Assembly (NCBI RefSeq): GCF_013284245.2
Contig: NZ_CP085876.1
Coordinates: 3,517,001 to 3,581,000, forward strand
Direction: 5' to 3'
DNA from: Brevibacillus sp. DP1.3A
GTDB taxonomy: Bacteria; Bacillota; Bacilli; Brevibacillales; Brevibacillaceae
Length of the DNA: 64,000 nt
The position numbers were made by a program, and so were the translations under genes. The notes under the pieces were generated by a model. It did not search any database. It was not told where the DNA came from and saw only the letters and a program-made list of their open reading frames with translations. Of this stretch, positions 18,390 through 27,477 are shown piece after piece (positions within the stretch are counted from its first letter, which is position 1; each line of letters opens with the position of its first letter).

Positions 18390-19961
18390 TTATCTCCAGC
18401 TATCATCCATGCGATCATAGGAACCGATGCGAAGATCTGCTTTTTCGTTCGCCAGTACATGCTTGGCTATACGCTCAGATGGGGTACGAGGCAATTCACT
18501 GCGGTATTCCCAATATCGTGGAACCTTGTAGTAAGCAAGATGCTCGGTGCAATAAGAGATCAATTCGTGAGGAGGCACCGTTTGGCCCGCTTTCACTACC
18601 ACGTATGCCTTGATTTCTTCCCCGCGTATTTCGTCTTTCACTGGAAGGCAGGCAGCATATTGCACGGCCGGATGCATTTTCATGACTTCCTCAACCTCAG
18701 CAGCCGAAATATTTTCCCCGCTCCGGCGAATCATCTCCTTTTTTCTGCCGACATAATAGATGTATCCGTCTTCGTCCATTCGCACCAAATCTCCGGTGTG
18801 GAACCAGCCGCCCTGAAAGGCAGCGCAAGTCGCATCAGGATCTTTATAGTAGCCATCCATCATCCCCAAGCCCCGTAGGAGGAGCTCGCCAACCTCGCCC
18901 CTCGAAACGGGGTGGTTGTGAATATCAACTATGCGGACGGTCCGGTCTTTATCCGGTTTTCCGATGCAGCCTGTTCCGAGCAATCGGTCATGATCGTGTG
19001 GTTTTACCGAAATATCTCCACCTGTCTCTGTCATGCCAAAAACCTCATACCATGGCGCGCCCCATCGCTCTTCCAATTCGCGGTGCAGATGCGGGGGAAT
19101 GGCCGAGCAAAGGATGGTGCGAACGTTATTTTCCCTGTCCACTGGCGAGCGTGGTGCTTTGACCATTAGCGTAGGCATGATCCCCAGGCAGTAGAAAAAG
19201 GTAACGCCATATTGCCGTACTTTCTGCCAAAAAGTAGAGGGATGAAATCGATCGAGAACCACAAGCTTTGCCCCCACAGCGATCGCACCCAGCAAATTCC
19301 ATTGCGGGTCCATATAGTAAAAGGGCTGCGCCGTTAACAGTACATCTGAATTGGTCAAATTGGGATGCTGCTCGACCATCTTTTTTGCTATGGTGATCCA
19401 ATATTCATGTGAAAGCATACACCCCTTGGGTAAGCCTGTCGTACCAGATGTATATTGGATGTTGACTAAAGTTTCAGGAAAAACGGTAAGCGCTGTTGGA
19501 GTCGTGGGCGCGGTTTCACACATCGTTCTGAAATCGACAGCGTTGGGATCGTCTGATTGGTCTACTGAGAGGATTGTTTTGAGGGTTTGTAAGGAAGGTC
19601 TGATCTTCTGTAGCAGGGATATAAATTCCTGTGAAGTTATGATAATGATTGCTTCGGAGTGGTGGAGGATATACTGTGCATCGTACTCTTTGTAATTTAC
19701 ATTTATCGGCACGATAGTCGCGCCTAGTTTTGCCAACGCCAGCCAGGTAAGCGGGAATTCCGGCTGGTTCCTCAGCATGACGGCTACCCGATCCCCATAG
19801 CCTACGCCCAGCACTTGGAGCATGTTGGCGATCTGGTTGGAACGGTCTTCTATCTCCTCAAATGACAGTTGTTCATTCCATTCATCAAAGACAAGCCCGA
19901 TTTTTTCTCCCCATCGTTTGGCCGCCCGTGCCGTCAAAGACTTGATTTCTTGCATGTCCAA
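18390..19961 (-). CDS. Acyl-CoA ligase (AMP-binding, CaiC-like)
   Basis: This 523-residue ANL-superfamily enzyme makes an acyl-CoA from a carboxylic acid, ATP and CoA. It has the P-loop YTSGTTGLPKG (170-180), the GMTETGG motif near 310, the GWFHTGDL adenylate motif near 395, and a C-terminal lysine in RIAKHVL. The lid segment RRSGENISAAEVEEVM resembles the crotonobetaine/carnitine-CoA ligase group. The start is TTG at 19961, ten bases after AAGGAGGG; an ATG two codons later is also possible. It sits between enoyl-CoA hydratase and M42 peptidase genes. The acid is unknown; it may come from an acylated peptide. Confidence 0.88.
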   Translation of the reverse strand: MDMQEIKSLTARAAKRWGEKIGLVFDEWNEQLSFEEIEDRSNQIANMLQVLGVGYGDRVAVMLRNQPEFPLTWLALAKLGATIVPINVNYKEYDAQYILHHSEAIIIITSQEFISLLQKIRPSLQTLKTILSVDQSDDPNAVDFRTMCETAPTTPTALTVFPETLVNIQYTSGTTGLPKGCMLSHEYWITIAKKMVEQHPNLTNSDVLLTAQPFYYMDPQWNLLGAIAVGAKLVVLDRFHPSTFWQKVRQYGVTFFYCLGIMPTLMVKAPRSPVDRENNVRTILCSAIPPHLHRELEERWGAPWYEVFGMTETGGDISVKPHDHDRLLGTGCIGKPDKDRTVRIVDIHNHPVSRGEVGELLLRGLGMMDGYYKDPDATCAAFQGGWFHTGDLVRMDEDGYIYYVGRKKEMIRRSGENISAAEVEEVMKMHPAVQYAACLPVKDEIRGEEIKAYVVVKAGQTVPPHELISYCTEHLAYYKVPRYWEYRSELPRTPSERIAKHVLANEKADLRIGSYDRMDDSWR

Positions 19962-19981
19962 AAGGTTTCAGCCCTCCTTCT

Positions 19982-20752
19982 CTATACCGATCTTTTTTTT
20001 CGGAACCCTTCAGCCGCCTGCTTGGATTCGATCGTTTGCACGGTTGCCAGCGCATGCTCGATCTCCAATTCAAAAGCTGCCTCCAGATCGCATTGTGCCC
20101 CGCGATTTAGCGCAAATTTGGCTTTTGCAAGCGCTACTTGCGGGAGCTCAGCTAACCGTTTCGCCCACTTGTCAGCTTCTTCAGCTAACACTTTATGATC
20201 CACTACCTTGTTGATGAGTCCTAGATGCAGTGCTTGCGATGCACCGAACCTTTCGCCCGAAAACAGCAATTCTTTCGCCCGGACCAGTCCGATTGCGATG
20301 GGAAGGATATGCGAGATTCCTCCGGTAACACTAAGTCCCACACTCACTTCCGGAAAGCCAAATTCGGCATCTTGAGCGGCGATGATCAAATCGCATCCGA
20401 GCGCAAACTCACAGCCTGCTCCTAATGCATAACCATGGACCGCAGCGATCACCGGGAAAGGAACACGCTGGATCTTTCGTGTTATATCTTGAATTTTCTG
20501 TAAATTAAGACGAATCTCAGCCTCACTTGCAGGCTTTTCTTCATGACGCAAATCATGTCCTGCACAAAAAGCATTCCCGCGACCAGCCAGTATTGCTGCC
20601 CTTACTCCTTCCCGTTCCAACTTATCGAGCGATCCATACAGCTCCTCTACCAATTGTGGAATCACCGCATTTAACCGCTCGGGGCGATTCAGGTGAATCC
20701 AGCCTATCTCTTGATGGATCTCACACTCTACCACCGCCTTACGTGTTGTCAT
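19982..20752 (-). CDS. Enoyl-CoA hydratase/isomerase family protein
   Basis: A 256-residue crotonase-fold enzyme. The oxyanion-hole segments AFCAGHDLRH and HGYALGAGCEFALGCDLIIA are clear, with a conserved Glu in CEF and another in FPEVSVGLS. Crotonases hydrate, isomerise or cleave acyl-CoA thioesters. It begins inside the 3' end of the amidohydrolase-like gene (14-base overlap, site GGAGG) and is followed 20 bases later by the acyl-CoA ligase, so the two probably act in sequence: ligase first, hydratase next. The exact substrate cannot be deduced. Confidence 0.9.
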   Translation of the reverse strand: MTTRKAVVECEIHQEIGWIHLNRPERLNAVIPQLVEELYGSLDKLEREGVRAAILAGRGNAFCAGHDLRHEEKPASEAEIRLNLQKIQDITRKIQRVPFPVIAAVHGYALGAGCEFALGCDLIIAAQDAEFGFPEVSVGLSVTGGISHILPIAIGLVRAKELLFSGERFGASQALHLGLINKVVDHKVLAEEADKWAKRLAELPQVALAKAKFALNRGAQCDLEAAFELEIEHALATVQTIESKQAAEGFRKKRSV

Positions 20753-21623
20753 TCTTTTTTACCTCCGCCTTTATTTTGGAAAACAATGCTTTTGCATTCG
20801 AACCGAGCACCTTCTCTAGCACCTCGGGCTTTATGCTTAATTCCTTCCATTCTGCAATCGCGCGTTTCAGAGGAAATACAGGCCAGTCTGTTGCAAAGAG
20901 GATTTGATCTTGCAAGAGGTTGTTTGCTAACCTGTACATCATCTCCCACCCTGCTCCTTGCACCCCCAAATACCTTGGAGAAAGCCCGCCCAAATCCATC
21001 AGAACATTGGGGTGCTTGCGCGCTACAGCAACCATTTCTGGCACCCAGGGCCACCCCCCATGACACGCGATCAATGTTAATTCCGGAAAATCACAGGCGA
21101 CTTGATCCAGCAACAGCGGGTGTTCATTCCGGATGGGATGAATCATCGAATAATTAATTCCCGTATGAATAGCAACTGCCAAGCCTAACTCGGCAGCCTT
21201 TGCGTATACGGGATATAATTTGCGATCATCGATCGGCATCTCAAAAAATGCAGGCTGGATGTTTACTCCCAGAAAACCCAGCTCTTTGATGCGGCTCACT
21301 TGTTGGACAGCGCGCATCGGTCTGAAATGCTCCATTGAAATCGTACCGAACCCTGAGAAGAGCTCGGTGTGAGCGGATATGATTTTTGCCAATGCTTCAT
21401 TCAGCGCATCCCCATCCTCGCCGAATTCGTATTCTGCATGCATAATGGCGTGGTCTACTCCTGATTCTTTCATTTCTTGAATCAAATCGTCGAGCGTTTT
21501 CGCGATAGTCGATCTTACTTGTAACACCGCATCATATTGAGCGACGTACTCATTTCGCATTTCACCTATGCGTGCCTCACGGAACTGCTGTGGCAAGCGG
21601 ACACGAGCATCAAGAATGTTCAT
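20739..21623 (-). CDS. Amidohydrolase-2-like protein with altered N-terminal metal motif
   Basis: A 294-residue TIM-barrel protein of the amidohydrolase-2 group (ACMS decarboxylase and relatives). Seen motifs are AIHTGINYS, LIACHGGWPWVPEM and ILFATDWPVFP, which supply the usual His, His and Asp ligands. The opening metal motif, normally DxHxH, reads LDARVRLP: both histidines are arginines. Either metal binding has changed or the enzyme is of a divergent subtype. It overlaps the TetR gene upstream and the enoyl-CoA hydratase downstream, both by 14 bases, so all three are tightly coupled. Confidence 0.82.
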   Translation of the reverse strand: MNILDARVRLPQQFREARIGEMRNEYVAQYDAVLQVRSTIAKTLDDLIQEMKESGVDHAIMHAEYEFGEDGDALNEALAKIISAHTELFSGFGTISMEHFRPMRAVQQVSRIKELGFLGVNIQPAFFEMPIDDRKLYPVYAKAAELGLAVAIHTGINYSMIHPIRNEHPLLLDQVACDFPELTLIACHGGWPWVPEMVAVARKHPNVLMDLGGLSPRYLGVQGAGWEMMYRLANNLLQDQILFATDWPVFPLKRAIAEWKELSIKPEVLEKVLGSNAKALFSKIKAEVKKNDNT

Positions 21624-22272
21624 GCGCAGCAGCCCCCAGCCATGGTTTCATAAAAAAACGAGCGGGTTCAGGCAGATCCAAATCGGAGACAGTCAGTTGC
21701 TGTCCGTTCCGCTTTGCCTGAACGAGTGCAAGCGCCATATCGGAAAAATTCAAGCTGATTTCTTCCAATGAATTTGGACCATCAGGCGAGTACCAATGGG
21801 CGACACCCGTGCACATTTGAAGCAAAGCCAGGACGGCAAGCTTGGTATTTTCTATCGTAAATACGCCCTGCTCTAATCCGCCCGTTAAAATACGCTGCCA
21901 GAGCAGCTCATATTCACTGCGCAACCTGGCAATTTCTACGCGCGTATCTCCTGTCAGCGCACGGAACTCGGTATCTACTACTAGCGCTGTTAGCTTGTCA
22001 ATGGCATGGCTGGTAACATGAAGCTGTACAAACGCTGCCAATTGTTGTTCGGGTGCTTCAAGCTCAGCGAGCACTTCCTTTGCATTTCCAAGAAGGGTCT
22101 GTAACCCTTCTTGCATGATGGCAACGAGCAGATCCTCTTTTGTCTTCATGTAATGATAGAGGGTGGAGGAGGTTACCTCTGCTTCTAGAGCGATATCACG
22201 TATGCTGGTTGCTTCAAAACCTTTTCTTGCGAATAGCCGTAATGCTGCTTGAAATATTTTTTCTTTCGTCAA
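21610..22272 (-). CDS. TetR-family repressor heading the operon
   Basis: This 220-residue regulator has an N-terminal TetR helix-turn-helix: FQAALRLFARKGFEATSIRDIALEAEVTSSTLYHYMKTKEDLL, with the recognition helix near residues 33-42, and a helical ligand-binding domain. The TTG start lies nine bases after AAAGGAG. It is the first gene of a twelve-gene operon and overlaps the next gene, so it is probably autoregulated by a ligand derived from the pathway, perhaps an acyl-CoA as in FadR-like TetR proteins. A palindrome about 65 bases upstream is a possible operator. Confidence 0.88.
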   Translation of the reverse strand: MTKEKIFQAALRLFARKGFEATSIRDIALEAEVTSSTLYHYMKTKEDLLVAIMQEGLQTLLGNAKEVLAELEAPEQQLAAFVQLHVTSHAIDKLTALVVDTEFRALTGDTRVEIARLRSEYELLWQRILTGGLEQGVFTIENTKLAVLALLQMCTGVAHWYSPDGPNSLEEISLNFSDMALALVQAKRNGQQLTVSDLDLPEPARFFMKPWLGAAAHEHS

Positions 22273-22336
22273 AAAAGCGCGCTCCTTTCATGTCCATTTA
22301 CATGTGGCGGTTACATCATTTGCTTTTTGGGTTTTG

Positions 22337-22352
22337 TCGATCGATCGATCGA
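22337..22352. promoter_or_regulatory. Candidate TetR operator (CGAT palindrome)
   Basis: TCGATCGATCGATCGA is a perfect 16-bp palindrome made of four tandem CGAT units. It lies about 65 bases upstream of the TetR start, where an autoregulatory operator would be expected. The repeat could also be an incidental simple repeat. Confidence 0.4.
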
Positions 22353-22430
22353 TTGGTTGTTTGTAATCACCACTTTACTAATCACTCAATTCAATGTCAA
22401 GATTATTTTTTATTTTCTGACATTTGCTTT

Positions 22431-22485
22431 GGCATAACATAAATCTCCCCCGGTTTCCCATGAGGAGATCTGAATTCGTTATGCC
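22431..22485. terminator. Extended hairpin between uvrA paralog and TetR promoter
   Basis: Outer arms GGCATAAC (22431-22438) and GTTATGCC (22478-22485) pair perfectly, and an inner CTCC/GGAG stem can form. No T run follows on the minus strand, so its role as terminator of the uvrA paralog is uncertain. Confidence 0.4.
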
Positions 22486-22537
22486 ATAGCAGCTTTTACG
22501 TCGGAATCCCATACATTACGAAAGTGGATTTGATGCA

Positions 22538-24790
22538 TTACTTCAAGTATCTTCCCGTGATCGATTGTTCCGCATGGATGATCTGCGGAGGTATGCCCTC
22601 GAAGACCACCTGACCGCCGTTACTGCCTCCGTCCGGTCCCATATCGATAATCCAATCCGCTTGGCTGATCACATCGAGGTTGTGCTCGATGACGATTACC
22701 GTATTGCCTGCATCTACGAGGCGATTCATGATCTCCAGAAGGTGACCGATATCAGACATATGTAAGCCAGTCGTCAGCTCGTCCATCACGTAAATGCTGC
22801 CTTTCTTGTGCAGTTCGCTTGCCAGCTTGATGCGCTGGCATTCCCCGCCAGAGAGTGTGCTGAGTGGTTGGCCGAGTGTAATATAGTTCAGCCCTACATC
22901 ACTCATCGCCTGGAGCTTGCGCATTACCTCTTTTAGCTCAAAAAATTCCAATGCCTGCTCCACCGTCATCTCTAACACTTCTGCAATTGACTTGCCATTC
23001 AGCTTGTACGCGAGCACCTCTTCCTTAAACCGTCTACCTCCGCAGACTTCGCACGGCAGCTTTACGCTTTCAAGGAATGCAAGGTCTGTATACACAACAC
23101 CTAGACCTTGACAGTTCTCACAAGCCCCCTTGGAGTTGAAGCTGAACAAGCCTTGATTGACCTTGTTCGCGGAAGCAAACGCCTTGCGCACATCATCCAT
23201 GATCCCTGTGTAAGTCGCTGGATTCGAGCGCGTGGACACGCCTACCGCCGATTGGTCGATGACGATCGCATCCGGATGGTTGCTGAGGAATACATCGTTA
23301 ATCAGCGTACTCTTACCTGAGCCTGCGACACCCGTAACTACTGTCAGCACTCCGGTTGGAATATCTACACTCACGTTCCGCAGATTGTGCAGTGTGGCAT
23401 CCTCGATGGACAGCTTGCCGGACGGCTTCCTGGAATCTTGCTTCAGTTGGATCGGCCGCTTCATATCGGTGCCTGTCAGTGTCCCTGATTCAAGCAGGCC
23501 TTGGAAGTTTCCTTCATACACGATGGTACCGCCGTGGCTGCCGGCGTGAGGCCCGACGTCGACGATATGATCTGCCACTTTGATCACATCGGGATCATGC
23601 TCGACGACAATGACGGTATTGCCCTTGTCGCGCAGCTTCTGAAGCAATTCATTTAACCGATGTACATCACGGGGGTGTAAACCAACGCTGGGCTCATCAA
23701 AAATGTAAGTAACATCCACCAGACTGCCACTCAGATGCTTCACCATCTTGACACGCTGCGACTCGCCGCCGGACAAGGTATCCGTCTCACGGTCCAGCGT
23801 CAAGTAGTCTAGACCGATATCCACTAGATGCTGCAACCGCTCCGTCAGCGACTTGACCATCGGTGCGGCGACCGAATCGTCAATCTCCTGAATGACCCGG
23901 ATGAGCCGACCGACCTCCATGGAGGACATCTCTGCAATGTTGAGGCCATTGATTTTGCAGTTGAGTGCAGCCTTGCTAAGTCTTGCGCCGTGGCAGCTTG
24001 GACAGGGACCTTCAGTGATGAACGGCGCAACAGCTTTTTGTGTACGCTCAGACTTCGTCTTTACATCCTGCTTGATGTATTTGTTGGTGAACTTCTCAAG
24101 AACGCCTTCTACTGTAATGTTCACGGCTTTCCCGGCGAATTGCATCTCCACTTTCCTCGCCTTAGCGTACAACAGCTGTTCAAGCTCCTCATCCGAATAA
24201 TCGCTCAGCTTCTTGTCAGGATCGAAGCCCGTCTGCACGAGCATATTCCATTCCATACCGTCTACCTTATAGTCCGGCAGCTTGATTGCCCCTTCATTCA
24301 ACGACTTTGACATGTCAACCGCTTTGCTGATGTCGACGCCTAATTTGCGACCGATACCGTTACATTCGGGACACATGCCTTGTGGATCGTTAAAAGAGAA
24401 CATATGCGCTTGTCCAACATAAGGCTGGCCCACTCGGGAGAAGAGCAGGCGGAGAATGGGAGAAATATCGGTAATCGTGCCCATCGTGGAATGGGAACCG
24501 CCCCCCAGTCGCTTCTGGTCTACGATAACCGCCATGCTGAGGTTCTCGATCGCGTCTGTATCCGGCTGCGGATAGCGGGGCAGGAAATTGCGCACGAACA
24601 TGCTGAAGTTCTCATTCAGCAATCGCGTGGATTCTGCAGCGATCGTATCGAAGACGATCGATGACTTACCAGATCCAGATACACCGGTGAAGATCGTAAT
24701 CTTCCGCTTAGGAATGCGCAAGGATACGTTCTTGAGATTGTTTTCCCTCGCACCGGAGATTACGATATACTCCTGATTAGATTCGCTCAT
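22538..24790 (-). CDS. Short-class UvrA paralog (ABC excinuclease subunit-like)
   Basis: This 750-residue soluble twin-ABC protein has the UvrA layout: Walker A GVSGSGKSS at 36, signature LSGGESQRVKMV, a second Walker A GVAGSGKSTL, signature LSGGECQRIKLA, and zinc modules CPECNGIG, CPSCHGARL, CENCQGLG and CEVCGGRRF. It is about 190 residues shorter than housekeeping UvrA, as in the class II paralogs linked to resistance to DNA-binding drugs. The start at 24790 follows GGAAGG by nine bases. Its last 23 bases and 3' flank are duplicated at 9394-9458. It stands alone, upstream of the TetR operon. Confidence 0.9.
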   Translation of the reverse strand: MSESNQEYIVISGARENNLKNVSLRIPKRKITIFTGVSGSGKSSIVFDTIAAESTRLLNENFSMFVRNFLPRYPQPDTDAIENLSMAVIVDQKRLGGGSHSTMGTITDISPILRLLFSRVGQPYVGQAHMFSFNDPQGMCPECNGIGRKLGVDISKAVDMSKSLNEGAIKLPDYKVDGMEWNMLVQTGFDPDKKLSDYSDEELEQLLYAKARKVEMQFAGKAVNITVEGVLEKFTNKYIKQDVKTKSERTQKAVAPFITEGPCPSCHGARLSKAALNCKINGLNIAEMSSMEVGRLIRVIQEIDDSVAAPMVKSLTERLQHLVDIGLDYLTLDRETDTLSGGESQRVKMVKHLSGSLVDVTYIFDEPSVGLHPRDVHRLNELLQKLRDKGNTVIVVEHDPDVIKVADHIVDVGPHAGSHGGTIVYEGNFQGLLESGTLTGTDMKRPIQLKQDSRKPSGKLSIEDATLHNLRNVSVDIPTGVLTVVTGVAGSGKSTLINDVFLSNHPDAIVIDQSAVGVSTRSNPATYTGIMDDVRKAFASANKVNQGLFSFNSKGACENCQGLGVVYTDLAFLESVKLPCEVCGGRRFKEEVLAYKLNGKSIAEVLEMTVEQALEFFELKEVMRKLQAMSDVGLNYITLGQPLSTLSGGECQRIKLASELHKKGSIYVMDELTTGLHMSDIGHLLEIMNRLVDAGNTVIVIEHNLDVISQADWIIDMGPDGGSNGGQVVFEGIPPQIIHAEQSITGRYLK

Positions 24791-24954
24791 GCCAAACATC
24801 CTTCCGATAGTATTCATTTCTACTTATATTTACATTGTACCATTCAGAAGGAGATCTTTCGTACCTGACTGTTCTCGCTTCCAACCCGCGCTCTCCTACC
24901 TATTATTTCCAAGGAACGGTCGTTACTTTCACCATAACGCCCGCAAGGTGAGTA

Positions 24955-26217
24955 TTATCCTCTAAGCATCAAGGCGGAGACAAGCTCACCCTGTAGCATT
25001 CCCTTCCCTCCAGGTGGAATCTTGATTAAGCAATCGGAATCTTTAATGGAGACCGTAACGCTTGATTGATCCATCCCGACAGGTTTTACGAATACTCTAC
25101 CATCGATTACATACGACTTTCCCCGGACATACCGAGGATACGCATTTACCTTTGTAAAGTCTTCGCCTAGAAAAGCAGTAAAGTCCTGCAAGTAACGATT
25201 TTGAATACCCTGCATACCCAAAATCACAGGACGAACGAATAGCTCAAAACCAACAAAGCACGCTCCCGGATTACCTGACAAGGCAAACAAATATTGATCA
25301 TTCCAAATCCCTGCTGACGTAGGGCTTCCGGGACGCATCGCTACTTTGTTAAACAGGACCTTCCCATTCCATTTTTCAAAAATATCTACGAGAATGTCGT
25401 AGTCACCTACCGATACCCCACCTGATGTAATCACGAAATCTGCAACGGAAAATGCTTCAAGAATAAGAGCTTGTGCTTGGTCCGCTTCGTCTGGGATGGA
25501 ACCCATCAGTAATGGAATCCCTCCTGACCCCCGAATAAGTGCCGCCAGCATGTAAGAGTTACTGTTTCGAATTTTCCCTGAACAAAGTGGCGCATCTACA
25601 GGCAAAAGCTCCGAACCTGTTGCAAATATCGCGATGGTTGGGCGCTTATATACTTTGACGCGGGAGAAACCGAATGTAGCCAACAAGGCGGTCTCACCAG
25701 CGAGGATTTCTGTACCTTTTTGCAGGACGCAAGCGCCCATTGTGATTTCGTGACCAATCGGAGTCAGGTTCTGCCCAGGCTGGACTTCTTTTTTAATCGA
25801 AATGTATGTTTTGCCCTGCTCTTCAAAGTCGTCTGTCATTTCCAGCATGATGACTGCGTCTGCATTTTCAGGTACCATGGCTCCCGTCATGATTCGGGAG
25901 GCTGTTTTTTGCGATAATTTTTTTGTAGGAAGAGCACCACACGGAATATTGTCGATCACTTCCAAAAGGACTGGAGACTCAGGGGATGCTCCGCGAGTTG
26001 AACTGGATATGATCGCAAAACCGTCCATCCCGGAACGCCGGAAATGAGGCATGTTGTCAGACGCAATGATATCCTCCGCCAATGTACGTCTGTAGGCATT
26101 TTCCAATGAGACTTCTTCTACACCGAGATGGTTCAGATGTTGCTCAATTCTGCGCTGTGCTTCCATGACTTGAACCGCATTGCGGTGAATTCGATTCACG
26201 CTTTCTACTTTATCCAT
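24955..26217 (-). CDS. moeA: Molybdopterin molybdenumtransferase MoeA
   Basis: MoeA inserts molybdate into adenylylated molybdopterin, the last common step of molybdenum cofactor synthesis. The 420-residue protein has the N-terminal MoeA domains (FRRSGMDGFAI; MTGAMVP), the MPT-binding domain with TSGGVSVGDYD and NPGACFVGFELFVRP, and the C-terminal domain IV. The start at 26217 follows GGAGGG at 13 bases; a longer frame overlaps the moaA end. It is the last gene of the formate dehydrogenase cluster, which needs this cofactor. Confidence 0.93.
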   Translation of the reverse strand: MDKVESVNRIHRNAVQVMEAQRRIEQHLNHLGVEEVSLENAYRRTLAEDIIASDNMPHFRRSGMDGFAIISSSTRGASPESPVLLEVIDNIPCGALPTKKLSQKTASRIMTGAMVPENADAVIMLEMTDDFEEQGKTYISIKKEVQPGQNLTPIGHEITMGACVLQKGTEILAGETALLATFGFSRVKVYKRPTIAIFATGSELLPVDAPLCSGKIRNSNSYMLAALIRGSGGIPLLMGSIPDEADQAQALILEAFSVADFVITSGGVSVGDYDILVDIFEKWNGKVLFNKVAMRPGSPTSAGIWNDQYLFALSGNPGACFVGFELFVRPVILGMQGIQNRYLQDFTAFLGEDFTKVNAYPRYVRGKSYVIDGRVFVKPVGMDQSSVTVSIKDSDCLIKIPPGGKGMLQGELVSALMLRG

Positions 26218-26227
26218 GTCGTCTACA

Positions 26228-27234
26228 CTACCCTCCAATTTGAGACATGCGCCTAACTGTTGGTACATGCGTTTGACTCTCATCGACGAAAGCTTTAGCC
26301 ATTTCGTGATTCAGTGGTTTGATATGCAGTACTCGGAAAAAGAGGTCGCGTACTGCTTCATCGTTTCCAATACACTTACGAACGTTAAACTCATCCGACC
26401 AATATAGGCATGGCTTTATATTTCCATCTGCTGTCAAACGAAGTCGGTTGCAAGTTTCGCAGAAATGATCGCTGCGGGATGAATAAGCCCAAAACTCCCC
26501 TTGGCGCCTTCTATCCGAAACGTTTGTGCGGGTCCGTTGCCTCGCACATGATGACTCTCAGCCACTTTCCAGCCCAATTGATGACAGCGGTCCAAAACAG
26601 TGGACAAAGGTAGATAGGATTGCTTCCATCTCATATCGTTGTGGCCGATGGGCATGTACTCAATAAAGCGAACTTGTAACTGACTATCGATCGTGAGCTG
26701 AAGAAAATCTTCTATTTCGTCATCATTGATCCCCTTCATAAGTACGACGTTCAACTTAATCGGTTCTATCCCTACTTGTTGGCATGCAGCTATACTATCC
26801 AGAACTCGATGGACATCTCCACCGCGGGTAATCAACGAAAAACGATCCGCTTTCAACGTATCCAGACTGATATTCACACGGTTCAAGCCGGCTTCTTTTA
26901 ATTTTTGGGCCTTTCTCGCCAAGAAAATCCCATTGGTAGTCATAGCGATATCTTCGATTCCTGGAATTTCCGCTATCGCCGATACCAAATTTTCTATGCC
27001 TTTGCGGACCAATGGTTCTCCACCTGTCAGCCTTACTTTTTTGACCCCCATTTCGGCCAAAACCCTCACAACCTCTGTGATTTCTTTCATAGACAAGATA
27101 TTTTCATCCGGTTCAAATTCCATTCCATCAGCAGGCATGCAGTAAACACACCGCAAGTTGCAACGATCCGTTACTGAAATGCGTAGATAGTCATGGACAC
27201 GACCAAAAGCGTCCACCAATTCACTTGGAATCAC
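26228..27234 (-). pseudogene. moaA: moaA, GTP 3',8-cyclase, disrupted by a frameshift
   Basis: MoaA is a radical-SAM enzyme that starts molybdenum cofactor synthesis from GTP. The N-terminal part is intact: Cys25, Cys29 and Cys32 in CNLRCVYC, then TGGEPLVRK. At about 26471-26476, after the codons for GLIHP, one base appears to be missing. The original frame runs to a stop 12 codons later, while another frame continues with SDHFCETCNRLRLTADG and the essential C-terminal Gly-Gly. The second [4Fe-4S] cluster and the GG tail are therefore lost from the main frame. The GTG start at 27234 follows GGGGGA. This is a true mutation or a sequencing indel. Confidence 0.88.
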
Positions 27235-27280
27235 TGGACTTCCCCCTTTCAGCATTATGAACGCCCCCTTGTTCGCATCA

Positions 27281-27448
27281 TTATAAAAGTAAAAACTTTG
27301 CCGACTTTTCCCACAATAGGAAGAAACGTATCTTTTCGGGTGAAACCTTAATCATCGGTGACTCTGTTACGATGGAATCTTCCACTGCCTTCAACGTACC
27401 ATATTCATCATGCAGGACATGTGATGAAACGCACACCGGTTGAATCAC
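27281..27448 (-). pseudogene. Truncated fdhD-like N-terminus
   Basis: A GTG start at 27448, nine bases after GGAAGGGGG, opens a 55-residue frame. Its middle, AVEDSIVTESPMIKV, resembles the conserved start of FdhD (sulfur carrier for formate dehydrogenase), where an acidic residue and V-E-xP-l-T-i-xV are typical; the frame then leaves the family and stops. FdhD is normally about 260 residues. Its place between the fdh genes and moaA is where fdhD is usual. I read it as a decayed or deleted fdhD; a small unrelated protein is the alternative. Confidence 0.5.
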
Positions 27449-27477
27449 GAGCGTTTTCCCCCTTCCTACCATACGGA

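Noticed and set aside
17802-18878. 358-codon plus-strand open frame
   Set aside because: It lies antisense to two well-supported genes (M42 peptidase and acyl-CoA ligase), with no family-like segment; a codon-usage shadow.
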